Shown: positions 63,946-64,000 of the stretch, one piece after another
How the letters are laid out: each line of letters opens with the position of its first letter
Numbering within the stretch: the first letter of the stretch is position 1
Origin: Caballeronia arvi
GTDB lineage: Bacteria; Pseudomonadota; Gammaproteobacteria; Burkholderiales; Burkholderiaceae
DNA length: 64,000 bases
Direction: 5' to 3'
NCBI RefSeq assembly: GCF_001544695.2
Contig: NZ_FCOM02000041.1
Location: 1 to 64,000, forward strand
Program-made: the position numbers and the translations under genes
Notes under the pieces: model-generated
What the model was told of the DNA's origin: nothing
The model's database searches: none
The model's input: the letters and a program-made list of their open reading frames with translations, nothing else

Positions 63946-64000
63946 ATGGACGCACTGAACCTTGATGAGCGCGTGCAGCTCAGCCGCGTCAACGCGCATG
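63946..64000 (+). CDS. Partial hypothetical protein at the window edge
   Basis: An ATG at 63946 opens MDALNLDERVQLSRVNAH and continues past the window. The nearest GAGGAA is about 17 bases upstream, further than usual, so the start is uncertain. Confidence 0.25.
   Translation, partial: MDALNLDERVQLSRVNAH

Noticed and set aside
1..64000. CRISPR arrays, rRNA and tRNA genes
   Set aside because: No regularly spaced 25-40 base repeats with unique spacers and no tRNA cloverleaf or rRNA segments were seen; the spaced iterons have conserved spacers and lie at a rep gene.

Overview
The window reads as a large conjugative replicon of a Burkholderiaceae-type betaproteobacterium (Burkholderia, Paraburkholderia or Caballeronia are the best fit). 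This rests on the GC-rich DNA, an exopolysaccharide locus of the ManC / undecaprenyl-phosphate-glucose transferase / Wzc type, an H-NS protein of the proteobacterial kind, and an R388-like (MOBF, VirB/Trw) conjugation system next to an iteron replicon. Genus is inferred from style only.

Layout. 1-18.7 kb is the end of an exopolysaccharide locus: the manC tail, a polyprenyl glucose-1-phosphate transferase, a glycosyltransferase, an FkbM methyltransferase, an unusual fusion of a polysaccharide polymerase-like membrane domain with a tyrosine-kinase (Wzc C-terminal) domain, two secreted (beta/alpha)8 glycoside hydrolases facing one terminator, a full-length Wzc-type chain-length kinase, two unrecognised proteins and a TupA-like ATP-grasp protein. 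18.7-22.1 kb holds small hypothetical genes and one secreted protein.

21.1-33.7 kb is the mating apparatus: a leftward set (small coiled-coil gene, DUF7673-like gene, trbM-like, membrane protein, H-NS-like) and the rightward operon virB1-orf-B2-B3-B4-B5-eexN-B6-B7-B8-B9-B10-B11. 33.7-43.2 kb is an accessory block rich in broken genes (TetR, MFS, FliR tail, PAS piece, sialidase piece, IS21 remnant) plus a lipoprotein and orphan tadE/tadG. 43.2-48.1 kb is the DNA-processing module (TrwC-type relaxase, TrwB-type coupling protein, small accessory protein) followed by an oriT whose hairpin and nic sequence closely match R388, then a stbABC-like operon (48.5-50.0 kb) and ardC, as expected of a leading region.

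53.2-57.8 kb is the replicon: a Rep_3 initiator, a DnaA-like box, five iterons at exact 21-bp spacing, a 12-bp phased TTTAC tract, seven more iterons at 55-63 bp spacing, parA, parB and two palindromic parS-like sites. After about 2.3 kb without a convincing gene comes a DUF1778/GNAT toxin-antitoxin pair, a large tyrosine recombinase and small hypothetical genes.

The most unusual points are the polymerase-kinase fusion, the two different iteron architectures in one origin, the R388-like oriT with phased GGATCA repeats before stb, and the gene graveyard separating the mating and DNA-processing modules.
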